Positions 32,707 to 41,324 of a stretch of DNA of 64,000 bases are shown here, piece after piece. The notes beneath the pieces were generated by a model. The model had not been told where the DNA came from and did no database searches. It saw nothing but the letters and a program-made list of their open reading frames with translations. The stretch is taken from positions 1 through 64,000 of the forward strand of contig NZ_JAUSSG010000015.1 of NCBI RefSeq assembly GCF_030812215.1, given 5' to 3'. A program made the translations under genes and the position numbers. The DNA is from Variovorax boronicumulans. GTDB lineage: Bacteria; Pseudomonadota; Gammaproteobacteria; Burkholderiales; Burkholderiaceae_C. Every line of letters starts with the position of its first letter. Position 1 is the stretch's first letter.

Positions 32707-35700
32707 ATGGCAGGCAAAAACTCGCTCTATCCGATCCCGCATCCGGCGAAGAAACCCTTCGTCGGCAACCTGCTGTCGATCGGCTCCGACTCCCCCGTGC
32801 TCGACATGTGGAAGATCGCGCAGGACCTGGGCGGCATCTACTGGCTCGACATGCCGGGCATGCCGGTGATCGTGGTGTCGTCGCCCGCGCTGGTCGACGA
32901 GCTCTGCGAGGAAGCCCGCTTCGACAAGAGCACGCGCGGCGCATTGCGCCGGCTGCGCGCCGCGTCGCACGGCCTCTTCACCTCCGACACGCACGAGGAA
33001 ACGTGGTCCAAGCCGCACAACATCCTCCTGGCCAACTTCAGCCAGCGCGCGATGCAGGCCTACCACCCGATGATGCTGGACATCGCGGGCCAACTGGTCA
33101 CCAAGTGGGAGCGCCTCAATTTCGACGAAGAGGTGGACGTGGTGCGCGACATGACCGCGCTCACGCTGGACACCATCGGCCTGTGCGGTTTCGGCTACCG
33201 CTTCAATTCGTTCTACCGCGAGGGCTTCCACCCCTTCGTCGATGCGATGGTGCGCACGCTGGAGACGGTGCAGAACCGCCGCGGCCTGCCGCTCGAAGAG
33301 CTCATGCTCAAGAAGGAGCTCGCGCAGCAGCGCAAGGACATCCGCTACATGCACAAGATGGTGGAAGACATCATCGAGGAGCGTCGCGCGAGCGGTGCCG
33401 ACATCGCCACCAAGCCCGACCTCCTGAGCTACATGATCGCGGGCGTGGACAAGAAGAGCGGCGAGCAGCTCACCGACAAGATGATCCGCGACGAGTGCAT
33501 CGAATTCCTCATCGCGGGTCACGAGACCACCAGCGGCCTGCTCTCCTTCGCGATCTACTTCCTCCTGAACAACCCGGAGGCAATGGCCAAGGCGCAGGCC
33601 GAGGTCGACAGCGTGTTCGGCGGCGACACCTCGCAGAAGCCCACCTATGCGCAGGTCAACCGGCTGCAGTACGTGATGCAGGTGCTCAAGGAGTCGCTGC
33701 GCATGTTCCCGACCGCACCGGCAATTTCGATGCGCGCGAAGGAAGACACGACCATCGGCGGCCAGTACACGATCAAGAAGAACAACATGGTCATCATGCA
33801 TGCGCTCGCGCTGCATCGTGACAAGGGCATCTGGGGCGAGAACGCCGACCGGTTCGACCCCGACAACTTCAGCCGCGAAGCCGAGCGCGAGCGGCCGGTG
33901 AATGCCTTCAAGCCCTTCGGCAACGGGCAGCGCGCCTGCATCGGGCGGCAGTTCGCGCTGCAGGAAGCCGTGCTCACGCTGGGCATGATCCTGCAGCGCT
34001 TCAACCTGGTCGATCACACGGGCTACAAGCTCAAGATCAAGGAAGCGCTGACGATCAAGCCGGAGAACTTCAAGATCAAGGCGCTGCTGCGCGACCCGGC
34101 CTCGCGTCCGCGCAGCAACAACGGCGAGGCGAACGCCACGCCGGACGCACCCGCCAAGCCCGTTGCGCGCAAGCCCCAGGCGGCGCGCCACGGCACCTCG
34201 CTGCTGGTGCTGCAGGGCTCCAACCTCGGCACCGCCGAAGACCTCGCGCGCCAACTGGCAGAGGCCGGCGAGCTGCGCGGCTTCTCCACGCAGGTGGCCT
34301 CGCTCGACGACTATGCCGAGCGCCTGCCGGCCAATGGCGCGGTGGCCATCGTCTGCGCCTCGTACAACGGCGTGGCGCCCGACAACGCGGCCGAGTTTCA
34401 CCGCTGGCTCGACAAGGCCGACGACGCGCTCAACGGCGTGCGCTTCAGTGTGTTCGGCTGCGGCAACACCGACTGGGCCGCGACCTATCAAGCGGTGCCG
34501 CGCAGCATCGACGAGCGGCTCGAAGCGCTGGGCGCCACGCGCGTGCATCCGCGCGGCGAAGGCGATGCGCGCGAGGACATGGACGGCGCCTTCCAGGACT
34601 GGAGCGATGCGCTCTGGCCCGAGCTGGTGAAGGCCTTCGGCATCAAGGCCGGCGCCGACACGCCAGCCGAGGCCGAGCCGCTCTACACGCTCGAGGAACT
34701 GCCGCCACCACAGAAGAATGCACTGGTCGATGCACTGGGCGCCGTGGCGCTGCGCGTTATCGAGAACCGCGAACTGCAAAGCCCCGGCAACGATGCCGGG
34801 AACAGCCGCTCCACGCGCCACGTCGAGCTGATGCTGCCCGAGGGCGTGAACTACGTGCCCGGCGACCACCTGAGCGTGGTGCCGCGCAACAGCCCCGCGC
34901 AGGTCGAACGCACGATGGCACGCTTCGGCTTCGACCGCTCGGCGCACGTGCGCCTTTCGGCCGTGCCGGGCCGCAAGACCGCGCTGCCGGTGGACCAGGT
35001 CATCGCGGTCGATCGCCTGCTGGGCGACTACGTCGAACTGCAGGACGTGGCCACGCGCAAGCAGATCGCCACGCTCGCGGCGTACACCGAGTGCCCCTTC
35101 ACCAAGCCGAAGCTGCTCGCGCTCTCGGGCAGCGACGAAGCCTCGCAGGCCGCCTACAAGGCCGAGGTGCTGCACAAGCGCAAGTCGCTGCTCGAACTGC
35201 TCGAAGAACACCGCGCCTGCCAGGTGCCGTTCGCGGTGTTTTTGGAGATGCTGTCGCCGCTCTCGCCGCGCTATTACTCGATTTCGTCGTCGCCTTCGAT
35301 GACGCCGGGCCGCTGCAGCGTGACCGTGGGCGTGGTGAGCGAGCCCGCGCTCTCGGGCAACGGCATCTTCGAAGGCGTGTGCTCCAACTACCTGGCACGC
35401 GCCGAGGCGGGCGACACGGTGCACGGCGTGATCCGCGAGACCACGGCCGAGGGCTTCCGCCTGCCGGAGGACGCCAACCGTCCGCTGATCATGGTCGGCC
35501 CCGGCACCGGCCTCGCGCCGTTCCGCGGCTTCCTGCAGGAACGCGCGGCGCAGGTCGAGCGCGGCGAGGCGCTGGGCGAGGCGATGCTGTTCTTCGGCTG
35601 CCGCCACCCCGAGCAGGATTTCATCTACGCCGAAGAGCTGCAGGCCTGGTCGCACCGCGGGCTGATGAAGCTGCACACCGCCTTCTCGCGCTCGGGCGAG

Positions 35701-35928
35701 CGCAAGGTGTATGTGCAGGACCTGATCCGCGAGCAGGCCGCGGCCGTGTGGAAGCTGCTCGAAGCGGGCGGCGTGATCTACGTGTGCGGCGACGGTTCGC
35801 GCATGGAGCCCGACGTGCGGCGCACGCTGACCGACATCGCGCGCGAGCACGGCCACGACAGCAACGCCTGGATGGACAAGATGATTGCCGACCAGCGCTA
35901 CGTGCTGGACGTGTGGGCGGGGAGTTGA
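32707..35928 (+). CDS. self-sufficient cytochrome P450/NADPH reductase (CYP102 type)
   Basis: 1073-residue fusion like P450 BM3. The P450 domain (1-470) has the oxygen-binding I-helix AGHETTSG (about 270), ExxR in ESLR (near 335) and the haem loop FGNGQRACIGRQ with Cys411. A Pro/Ala/Lys linker leads to an FMN flavodoxin domain (about 495-640; SLLVLQGSNLGTAEDLA), then an FAD/NADPH domain (about 690-1073) with RYYSISSSPS and GPGTGLAPFRGFLQ and the C-terminal DVWAG. Known members hydroxylate fatty acids near the omega end. It stands alone on its strand, 129 bases from the binding protein. No dedicated repressor is adjacent, unlike some CYP102 loci. Confidence 0.95.
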   Translation: MAGKNSLYPIPHPAKKPFVGNLLSIGSDSPVLDMWKIAQDLGGIYWLDMPGMPVIVVSSPALVDELCEEARFDKSTRGALRRLRAASHGLFTSDTHEETWSKPHNILLANFSQRAMQAYHPMMLDIAGQLVTKWERLNFDEEVDVVRDMTALTLDTIGLCGFGYRFNSFYREGFHPFVDAMVRTLETVQNRRGLPLEELMLKKELAQQRKDIRYMHKMVEDIIEERRASGADIATKPDLLSYMIAGVDKKSGEQLTDKMIRDECIEFLIAGHETTSGLLSFAIYFLLNNPEAMAKAQAEVDSVFGGDTSQKPTYAQVNRLQYVMQVLKESLRMFPTAPAISMRAKEDTTIGGQYTIKKNNMVIMHALALHRDKGIWGENADRFDPDNFSREAERERPVNAFKPFGNGQRACIGRQFALQEAVLTLGMILQRFNLVDHTGYKLKIKEALTIKPENFKIKALLRDPASRPRSNNGEANATPDAPAKPVARKPQAARHGTSLLVLQGSNLGTAEDLARQLAEAGELRGFSTQVASLDDYAERLPANGAVAIVCASYNGVAPDNAAEFHRWLDKADDALNGVRFSVFGCGNTDWAATYQAVPRSIDERLEALGATRVHPRGEGDAREDMDGAFQDWSDALWPELVKAFGIKAGADTPAEAEPLYTLEELPPPQKNALVDALGAVALRVIENRELQSPGNDAGNSRSTRHVELMLPEGVNYVPGDHLSVVPRNSPAQVERTMARFGFDRSAHVRLSAVPGRKTALPVDQVIAVDRLLGDYVELQDVATRKQIATLAAYTECPFTKPKLLALSGSDEASQAAYKAEVLHKRKSLLELLEEHRACQVPFAVFLEMLSPLSPRYYSISSSPSMTPGRCSVTVGVVSEPALSGNGIFEGVCSNYLARAEAGDTVHGVIRETTAEGFRLPEDANRPLIMVGPGTGLAPFRGFLQERAAQVERGEALGEAMLFFGCRHPEQDFIYAEELQAWSHRGLMKLHTAFSRSGERKVYVQDLIREQAAAVWKLLEAGGVIYVCGDGSRMEPDVRRTLTDIAREHGHDSNAWMDKMIADQRYVLDVWAGS

Positions 35929-35929
35929 A

Positions 35930-36574
35930 CTAGGCGCTCAGCGCCGCGGCATGGTCCTGGAACGTGCCGCGGATCTGCCAGCCGTCCGGCGTGAGCGCGA
36001 TCACCTTGTCCGAGAGGCCGTGCTCCCTGGCCTGCACCTTGATGTCGGCCGCGGTCGCGCACATGAGGTCGAGCATCGTCTTGGCCGTGAGTTGCTGTCC
36101 CGCGAGCTGGCGCTTGGCGCCGCTGTCCATGAAATAGACCGTGTTCCGGCTCGGCACGACCGCGAGCAGTTCGCCTTCGAACCCCTCCGACAGCCTTTCC
36201 CATACACCGGGCAGCAGCAGCGTGGAGGCTTCGAACTCGTCGCCCGCCACCAGGGCCTTGTACATGACGAGGTCTTGCGCGCCGATGTTCGCGCCCGCCT
36301 TGCGGATCAGGTTCTCGACCGCCAGTTCGTGGAGCTCTTGCGCGTCGAGACCCAGTTCGTCCATGCGTTCCTGCGTGAGCGGAACGGGCTGCGCGGGTTC
36401 ATCGATGGCATAGGTCACCAGCAGGCCCGCGTCTCCGGCCAGGGGATAGGCCACGGGTGTCTGCGCCTCCCGGTTGCCGCCCTGTGCTTCGATGCGGTCG
36501 AGCATCGGCTGGACCGTATCGAGAAAGCTGACATGCTTGATGCGCGGATAGATCCGGGGTGGATTCGGCTTCAT
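35930..36574 (-). CDS. DUF1444 (YtpQ-like) protein
   Basis: 214-residue soluble protein matching DUF1444 in its centre: LLVTYAIDEPAQPVPLTQER and LHELAVENLIRKAG, with LVMYKALVAGDEFEASTLL. No signal peptide and no catalytic motif are evident; the family is uncharacterised and known mainly from YtpQ of Bacillus. Its stop follows the P450 stop on the other strand by one base. No operon partner. Confidence 0.8.
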   Translation of the reverse strand: MKPNPPRIYPRIKHVSFLDTVQPMLDRIEAQGGNREAQTPVAYPLAGDAGLLVTYAIDEPAQPVPLTQERMDELGLDAQELHELAVENLIRKAGANIGAQDLVMYKALVAGDEFEASTLLLPGVWERLSEGFEGELLAVVPSRNTVYFMDSGAKRQLAGQQLTAKTMLDLMCATAADIKVQAREHGLSDKVIALTPDGWQIRGTFQDHAAALSA

Positions 36575-36632
36575 GGTGCCCGGATTGTTCGGACGGCCCC
36601 ACGGCGCAACAAGTGCAGGAAGTCATGGGTCG

Positions 36633-36660
36633 AAATAAAAAAGCCGGCAGTTGCCGGCTT
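36633..36660 (-). terminator. intrinsic terminator of the alpha/beta hydrolase gene
   Basis: AAGCCGGCA (36641-36649) and TGCCGGCTT (36652-36660) form a 9-bp stem. Read on the minus strand, the stem is followed by TTTTTTATTT. It ends the lipid-locus transcription unit. Confidence 0.9.
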
Positions 36661-36680
36661 CAGGATATTCCCCGATTGGT

Positions 36681-37454
36681 TCACAGATCGCGGTCGGGGT
36701 CGGGATAGACCAGTGGCCCGAGGAGCCCGCGATTGAACGGCTTCCACTCGCCCTCGGGCTGCGCCAGCCGGTCGGCCACCGCATAGAGCACCGCGGGATG
36801 CGCGCCGAGCCCCAGGTGACTGGCCATCACTTCGATGTTTTCCGACTGCGGGCCGGTCTTCTCGATGCTGCAGCGCCAGGCGACGACGCCGTCGGTGCGG
36901 CTGAAGATCGAGGTGGTCGGCACCGGCGGCGTGGGCTGCACGAACTTCATGCGGCGCGGGTCGTGCGAGCTCTGGCCGCTCACGCCTTCGTACACGCGCC
37001 AGGCGTTGGTCGCGCGCGGGCTGCCGGAGAACGGGCTGCCCAGCGTGATGACGTTGCGGATCAGGCCCGAGTGGGCCGAGGCCAGTAGCCGGGCATAGAC
37101 GCCGCCGAGGCTCCAGCCGATCACGCTGACCTTCTGGCCGCTCTTGTCATTCAGGGTCTTGAGCAGCTCGACCATGCCGTCTTCCACGCCTTCGCGCGGA
37201 CCGAGGTTGCGGCCCAGGCCCCAGCCGTGAGCGTCGTAGCCGCGGCTCGACAGGTAGCGGCGCAGCAGCAGCGTGGAAACATCGCTCGCCACCAGGCCCG
37301 GCAGCACGAGCACCGGATGCCCGTCGCCGCGCGGCGTGAGCTGCAGGAGCGGCCACATGGCGATGCCGGCGCCCGTTTCCCAGAGGGCGCGTGCTTCGGC
37401 CAGCAGCAGCAGGCGCGAGGGCGGCGCGATGTGATCGTGGGTGGCGGTGGTCAT
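36681..37454 (-). CDS. alpha/beta hydrolase
   Basis: 257-residue alpha/beta-fold enzyme. VLVLPGLVASD is the oxyanion strand, and the nucleophile elbow is IGWSLGGVYAR (Ser near residue 117), followed by LGSPFSG. A late Asp/His pair (FSRTDGVV and ASHLGLGAHP) completes a triad. The Met at 37454 was chosen because GGAAG lies about ten bases upstream; a longer form from 37508 adds 18 charged residues. It is the last gene of the locus that encodes WS/DGAT and the phasin-like protein, so a lipid-ester or polyester substrate is plausible (inference). Confidence 0.85.
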   Translation of the reverse strand: MTTATHDHIAPPSRLLLLAEARALWETGAGIAMWPLLQLTPRGDGHPVLVLPGLVASDVSTLLLRRYLSSRGYDAHGWGLGRNLGPREGVEDGMVELLKTLNDKSGQKVSVIGWSLGGVYARLLASAHSGLIRNVITLGSPFSGSPRATNAWRVYEGVSGQSSHDPRRMKFVQPTPPVPTTSIFSRTDGVVAWRCSIEKTGPQSENIEVMASHLGLGAHPAVLYAVADRLAQPEGEWKPFNRGLLGPLVYPDPDRDL

Positions 37455-37540
37455 GGAGGCGGCTTCCTTTCGGGTTTTCTCTTTTATAGGACGAGCATGA
37501 GGGGCCATGGTTGCACTCTCCCGTCGGACGACATCGTCAT

Positions 37541-38176
37541 TTATCCGAGGTATTTGCCCCTCAGGTAATCAAGGTAAGCCCTCGATTCGCTGGAAACATA
37601 CGGAGAAACCAGCGTGAGCGTGTAGAAAGCCGCCAAACCGGGATCGGCCTGCGCGAGGGCATCGCGCCCGGGCACCAGCCGCTCGAACGACAGCCAGCAG
37701 GTGGTGGTGAACACCATCTGCAGCGCGAGGATGCGCGCCTGCTCGGCGCTGGTCTCGATCACGCCCGAGGCGACGAGCCCTTCGCACAGCGTTTGCGCAG
37801 CGAGCAGGTTCTGCGCGGTGAGCGCCTGCGCGCGCTGGCCCAGGGCCGGGTACTCGCTGGCCAGGAAGGCCATGTCGCGGTAGATGAAGCGGTATTCGTC
37901 GATGGCCTCGAAGCGCAGGTGCAGCGCGAGCCAGAGGTCGTCGATGGCGGAGATCGGCGACGAGGAGCTGTTGAGGGTTTCGAGCCGTTGCTCGAAGCGC
38001 CGGAACAGCCACTCGACGATCAGCTGCTTGGCCTTGAAGTGGTAGTGCAGGTTGCCGGGGCTGATGCCGAGCTCGGCGGCGATCTTGTGCGTCGACACGG
38101 CCGCAAGGCCTTCCGCGTTGAACAGCGCGAGGCTGGTCTGCAGGATGCGATCGCGCGTGGTGTTGGAGCTGGCCAC
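37541..38176 (-). CDS. TetR family regulator in the lipid-granule locus
   Basis: 211-residue regulator: TRDRILQTSLALFNAEGLAA and STHKIAAELGISPGNLHYHF form the DNA-binding helices, and the C-terminal region has AFLASEYPALG and LSFERLVPG as in the TetR/DUF6242-like group near fatty-acid genes. A GTG start at 38176 is inferred because no ATG precedes the domain without running into the phasin gene, whose stop is 22 bases upstream. No clear ribosome binding site is visible. It probably controls the surrounding storage genes. Confidence 0.8.
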   Translation of the reverse strand: MASSNTTRDRILQTSLALFNAEGLAAVSTHKIAAELGISPGNLHYHFKAKQLIVEWLFRRFEQRLETLNSSSSPISAIDDLWLALHLRFEAIDEYRFIYRDMAFLASEYPALGQRAQALTAQNLLAAQTLCEGLVASGVIETSAEQARILALQMVFTTTCWLSFERLVPGRDALAQADPGLAAFYTLTLVSPYVSSESRAYLDYLRGKYLG

Positions 38177-38198
38177 AACCGGGTTGCGTTGTCGTCGC

Positions 38199-38699
38199 TC
38201 AGCGTTGCTTGGTGCCGCGGCGCGGGCTGTCGCTGCCTTCGAGTTGCGCGAGGCGTTCGCGCAGGTGCGCCACCTCGTCGCGCAGGGCCTGCACTTCTTC
38301 CGCGCTCGGCATGCCCAGGCGTTGCAAGGCGGTGGCGACGCGCTGGTCGAACACGTCCTCGAACTTGCGGATGCCGAAGCTGTCGAGGCTCGGAAAGCCG
38401 CGGGTGAGCGCGGCCTTGGCAGCCGCCGCATCGACCTTGCCCTGCCCGATGCCGAGCAGGCCTTCGATCACGTTGGCCTGGCGCTTGGCGACGTCGCTGC
38501 GCACGTTGTCCAGCGCCTTGAGGCCGGCACGCAGCAGGCCTTCGGCCTTGCTGGGTGCAGCTGCCTCGGCCTTCTTCGCCGCGGGGGCCGCCTTGCGGGG
38601 CGCCGCGGCTTTCTTTCCAGCCGGAGCCTTGGCCGGAGCTTTCTTCGCAGGCGTCGCCTTCTTCTTCAACTTTGCAGTTTCGTCAGTGCGGGTCGCCAT
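38199..38699 (-). CDS. phasin-like granule protein with Lys/Ala/Pro-rich N-terminus
   Basis: 166-residue protein of the PhaI/PhaF-type phasin group. Residues about 9-50 are a histone-like Lys/Ala/Pro tract (KKKATPAKKAPAKAPAGKK). A phasin-type amphipathic helix region follows (GLKALDNVRSDVAKRQAN) with FEDVFDQRVATALQRLGMPS, then a C-terminal heptad-type coil (VQALRDEVAHLRERLAQLE). In Pseudomonas PhaF the equivalent basic tract is C-terminal and binds DNA, helping granules segregate; here it is N-terminal. Neighbouring genes encode a second tailed protein and a WS/DGAT, so the granule may hold wax ester or triacylglycerol as well as PHA (inference). Confidence 0.8.
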   Translation of the reverse strand: MATRTDETAKLKKKATPAKKAPAKAPAGKKAAAPRKAAPAAKKAEAAAPSKAEGLLRAGLKALDNVRSDVAKRQANVIEGLLGIGQGKVDAAAAKAALTRGFPSLDSFGIRKFEDVFDQRVATALQRLGMPSAEEVQALRDEVAHLRERLAQLEGSDSPRRGTKQR

Positions 38700-38722
38700 T
38701 CAGTAATGCTCCAGATAGCAGA

Positions 38723-38747
38723 AAGAGAAAGAGGCGCAGAGCGCCTC
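38723..38747 (-). terminator. hairpin between two granule genes
   Basis: GAGGCGC (38731-38737), AGA, GCGCCTC (38741-38747): a perfect 7-bp stem followed on the minus strand by TTTCTCTTTC. It lies between the 183-residue protein gene and the phasin-like gene and may partly terminate transcription, setting their ratio. Confidence 0.75.
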
Positions 38748-38752
38748 GGGGG

Positions 38753-39304
38753 TCAGGCCGCCTTGCGGGCAGCAGCGCGGCGAACCGGCTTCTTGGCGAC
38801 GGGCGCCTTGGCCTTCACGGTGCGCACGGGCTTGGCAGCTTCGCCGGCCACGCGGGTTTCGATTTGCTTGGCGCCGGCAGCGATGCGGTCGGCGATCTGC
38901 ACCGAGACGGTGGCGATCGGCTGGTTGATGGCGGTCAGCGTGTTCAGCACCGAGGTGGCAACCGGCGATTCGACGCGGGCCACGCGGCCGGCGACGGTTT
39001 CGATGCCGCTGGTGGTGCCGGCTGCAACGCGGTCCATCACCGAGACGATGCGGCCGGTGTCGATGTCCAGGCGGTTGGCCAGGAAGCCGTTGACCTTCTC
39101 TTGCGCGCCGATCAGGTTGGCCTTGATCTGTTCGCTCACCAGGGGAATCTGGCGGCTGCCCAGGAAGTTGCTGTAGCGCGTGGCGGCGCCGCCCAGGAGG
39201 CGATGCACGCCGGTGCGGTAGGCGCCGACCAGGGTCTTGCCCGCGTCGTTGTATTGGCCGACGACGTGGATGGCTGCGGAAGCGAGGGTGGTTTGCGTGG
39301 ACAT
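38753..39304 (-). CDS. putative granule-associated protein with basic C-terminal tail
   Basis: 183-residue protein not assigned to a firm family. The main part is Ala/Val-rich and helical (IHVVGQYNDAGKTLVGAYR, VMDRVAAGTTSGIETVAGR), with small-residue spacing like that of phasins or lipid-surface helices. The last 30 residues are a histone-like tail (KAKAPVAKKPVRRAAARKAA). There is no signal peptide. AAGGAA precedes the ATG at 39304. Position between a WS/DGAT and a phasin-like gene supports a role on storage granules (inference). Two AAAACTAG direct repeats (39380, 39397) lie in its upstream region. Confidence 0.7.
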   Translation of the reverse strand: MSTQTTLASAAIHVVGQYNDAGKTLVGAYRTGVHRLLGGAATRYSNFLGSRQIPLVSEQIKANLIGAQEKVNGFLANRLDIDTGRIVSVMDRVAAGTTSGIETVAGRVARVESPVATSVLNTLTAINQPIATVSVQIADRIAAGAKQIETRVAGEAAKPVRTVKAKAPVAKKPVRRAAARKAA

Positions 39305-39451
39305 GATGAAGATTTCCTTGAAGTTGAATGGGTCGCTGGATGCGATGGGCCCATCTTCTTCCGAAGGGCCTAGGCCTGCAAAACTAGAACCGTCGGAAAA
39401 CTAGTCCAACTGCCCCAATTTTCGGGCCCGGCGCCTTCTACACCCCTTCGA

Positions 39452-41146
39452 TCATGCGGCGGCCGCCCTGGGAGCGCTGGCTCGCTTGGCCGGTACGGCC
39501 TTTCGGGCTACGGGCTTGGCGGTCGTCTTGATGGCGGTCTTGGCAGCGACCTTCTTGGCAGGCGCCTTCTTCGCCGGGGCCTTGGCCGCAGCCTTGGCCG
39601 GCGCGGGTTTCTTGCCCGCCGCACTCACCGGTGCCTTCTTGCGCGCGGCCGGCTTCTTCACTTCGGGGGCCTCCGGCGCAGGCTCGGCGACAGGTGCGGG
39701 CTTGGGTGCCGTGACGCCAGCGGCGGACGGATGCTTCTGCGTCAGGTCCATCAGGAGCTTGTGCTCGGCCAGCATGTAGTCGCCGATCTCGGTGATGTCG
39801 GGCACCGCGCGGCGGCAGGCGATGAGGCCGTAGTCCATGCGGCCGTTGTAGCTCTGCACCGTGACGTTGAGCGCCGTGCCGTGGCTGGCGATCGACACCG
39901 GGTAGTAGCAGGTGACCAGCGCGCCCGCGAAGTACATCGGGAACGGCGCGCCCGCCACATTGGAGATGGCCACGTTGGCCGCCGGCGGCAGCAGGTTCAC
40001 GAGCCCCGAGCGGCCGACCATCGAGGCGATGCCCGACACGAGCCACGGCGCGGCGAAGGTCGGGAAGTCGTCCAGGATCACCGCCTTGAAGCGGTTCATT
40101 GTCGACTTGGAGCTGTTCGACGACGCATTGATCGCCTTCAGCCGCTGGATCGGGTCGGTGATGTCGGTCGCCAGGCTCACCAGGATCATGCTGGCCTGGT
40201 TGTTGGCCGTGTCGTCGCCCGCTTCGCGCAGGCTCACCGGCACGCCGGCCACCAGCGGCTTGGCGGGCAGCTCGTTGTTGTCGGCCAGGTAGTGGCGCAG
40301 CGCACCGGCCACGGTGGCCATGACCACGTCGTTGAGCGACACGCCGAAGTGCTTGGCGATGTACTTGGTCTCGGCCAGCGAGATGGTGCGGCCGGCAAAG
40401 GTGCGCTGGTTGGTGATCGACACGTTGAGCGAGGTGCGCGGAGCGAAGAGGTTGAACTTCTTCGGCGCGGTGGCCGTGGCCTTCTCGGCCGCCTTCTCGT
40501 CGGGCTTGGCCAGGCCGCTGATGGCCCGTGCGATGGCGGGCGCCATCTTGAAGAGCTTGACGTACTGCTGCGCCGTGTTGCGTAGCGCCGCTGTCGCGAG
40601 TTCGGCCATGCCGAGCTGGTAGTTGTGGTTGCGCGGCCGCGCGCGCGGCGGCTTCACCACGCGCCCCGTGGCCTCCAGGTCGAAGATGGCCTTGCCCACT
40701 TCGACGCCGGCCTGCCCGTCGATGCCCGCGTGGTGCACCTTGGTGTAGAGCGCCACCTGGCCGCTCTTGAGGCCATCGATGATGAAGAACTCCCACATCG
40801 GGCGGCTGCGGTCGATGAGCGTGGAATGCAGCCGCGCCACGTACTGCTGCAGCTGGCGGTTGGTGCCGGGCTTGGGCAGCGTGATGTGGCGCACGTGGTA
40901 GTCGAGGTCGATGTCGTCGTCCTCCACCCACACCGGGTTGGTCATGTCGAAGGGCATGAGCGCGAGCTTGCGGGTGAACACGTCGGCCAGGTGGATGCGG
41001 CTGGCCATGAACTGCTTGGCGTCTTCGTAGAAATCGCCCTTGTAGCCCTTGGGCAGGTCCAGCACGTTCAGCGAGCCCACGTGCATCGGCATCTCGGGCG
41101 TTTCCAGGTGCAGGAAGGTGGCATCAAGACCGCTCAGGTGTTTCAT
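39452..41146 (-). CDS. wax ester synthase / diacylglycerol acyltransferase with basic tail
   Basis: Acyltransferase of 564 residues that esterifies long-chain alcohols or diacylglycerol with acyl-CoA to make storage lipid. The active site HHAGIDG lies at 138-144. The N-terminus (MKHLSGLDATFLHLETP) and the later NDVVMATVAGALR and ISNVAGAPFPMYFAGA are WS/DGAT signatures. From about residue 485 a Pro/Ala/Lys-rich extension ends in repeated AAKKAPAKK-like units, absent from standard WS/DGATs of about 450-480 residues. AAGGAG lies nine bases before the ATG. It is the first gene of the minus-strand storage-lipid locus. Confidence 0.9.
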   Translation of the reverse strand: MKHLSGLDATFLHLETPEMPMHVGSLNVLDLPKGYKGDFYEDAKQFMASRIHLADVFTRKLALMPFDMTNPVWVEDDDIDLDYHVRHITLPKPGTNRQLQQYVARLHSTLIDRSRPMWEFFIIDGLKSGQVALYTKVHHAGIDGQAGVEVGKAIFDLEATGRVVKPPRARPRNHNYQLGMAELATAALRNTAQQYVKLFKMAPAIARAISGLAKPDEKAAEKATATAPKKFNLFAPRTSLNVSITNQRTFAGRTISLAETKYIAKHFGVSLNDVVMATVAGALRHYLADNNELPAKPLVAGVPVSLREAGDDTANNQASMILVSLATDITDPIQRLKAINASSNSSKSTMNRFKAVILDDFPTFAAPWLVSGIASMVGRSGLVNLLPPAANVAISNVAGAPFPMYFAGALVTCYYPVSIASHGTALNVTVQSYNGRMDYGLIACRRAVPDITEIGDYMLAEHKLLMDLTQKHPSAAGVTAPKPAPVAEPAPEAPEVKKPAARKKAPVSAAGKKPAPAKAAAKAPAKKAPAKKVAAKTAIKTTAKPVARKAVPAKRASAPRAAAA

Positions 41147-41253
41147 GTGTTGTGTCTCCTTGGTGGGGCATGCGCCGTTCGGCAGGATACCCCGCACGTG
41201 GCGTTCGTGGGCCCCGCCTGCTTCAGTGTTTCCACCGAGGTTTTCCCGAGTAA

Positions 41254-41300
41254 TGAAAAAGTGGCGGCGGCCGCGACAACGGCGCGCAGCGCCTTTTTCA
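41254..41300. promoter_or_regulatory. terminator-like hairpin between divergent genes
   Basis: TGAAAAAG (41254-41261) pairs with CTTTTTCA (41293-41300), and within it GGCGC-GCA-GCGCC sits directly before the T-run. It has the look of a bidirectional intrinsic terminator but lies between divergent genes, 24 bases upstream of the peptidase start. It may be a leader attenuator or an insulator. Confidence 0.4.
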
Positions 41301-41324
41301 CGGGGGCTTCGTACACTGCCGTTC

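Noticed and set aside
39380..39404. AAAACTAG direct repeats as a mobile-element footprint.
   Set aside because: No target duplication or element remains; the repeats are short and more likely part of a promoter region.
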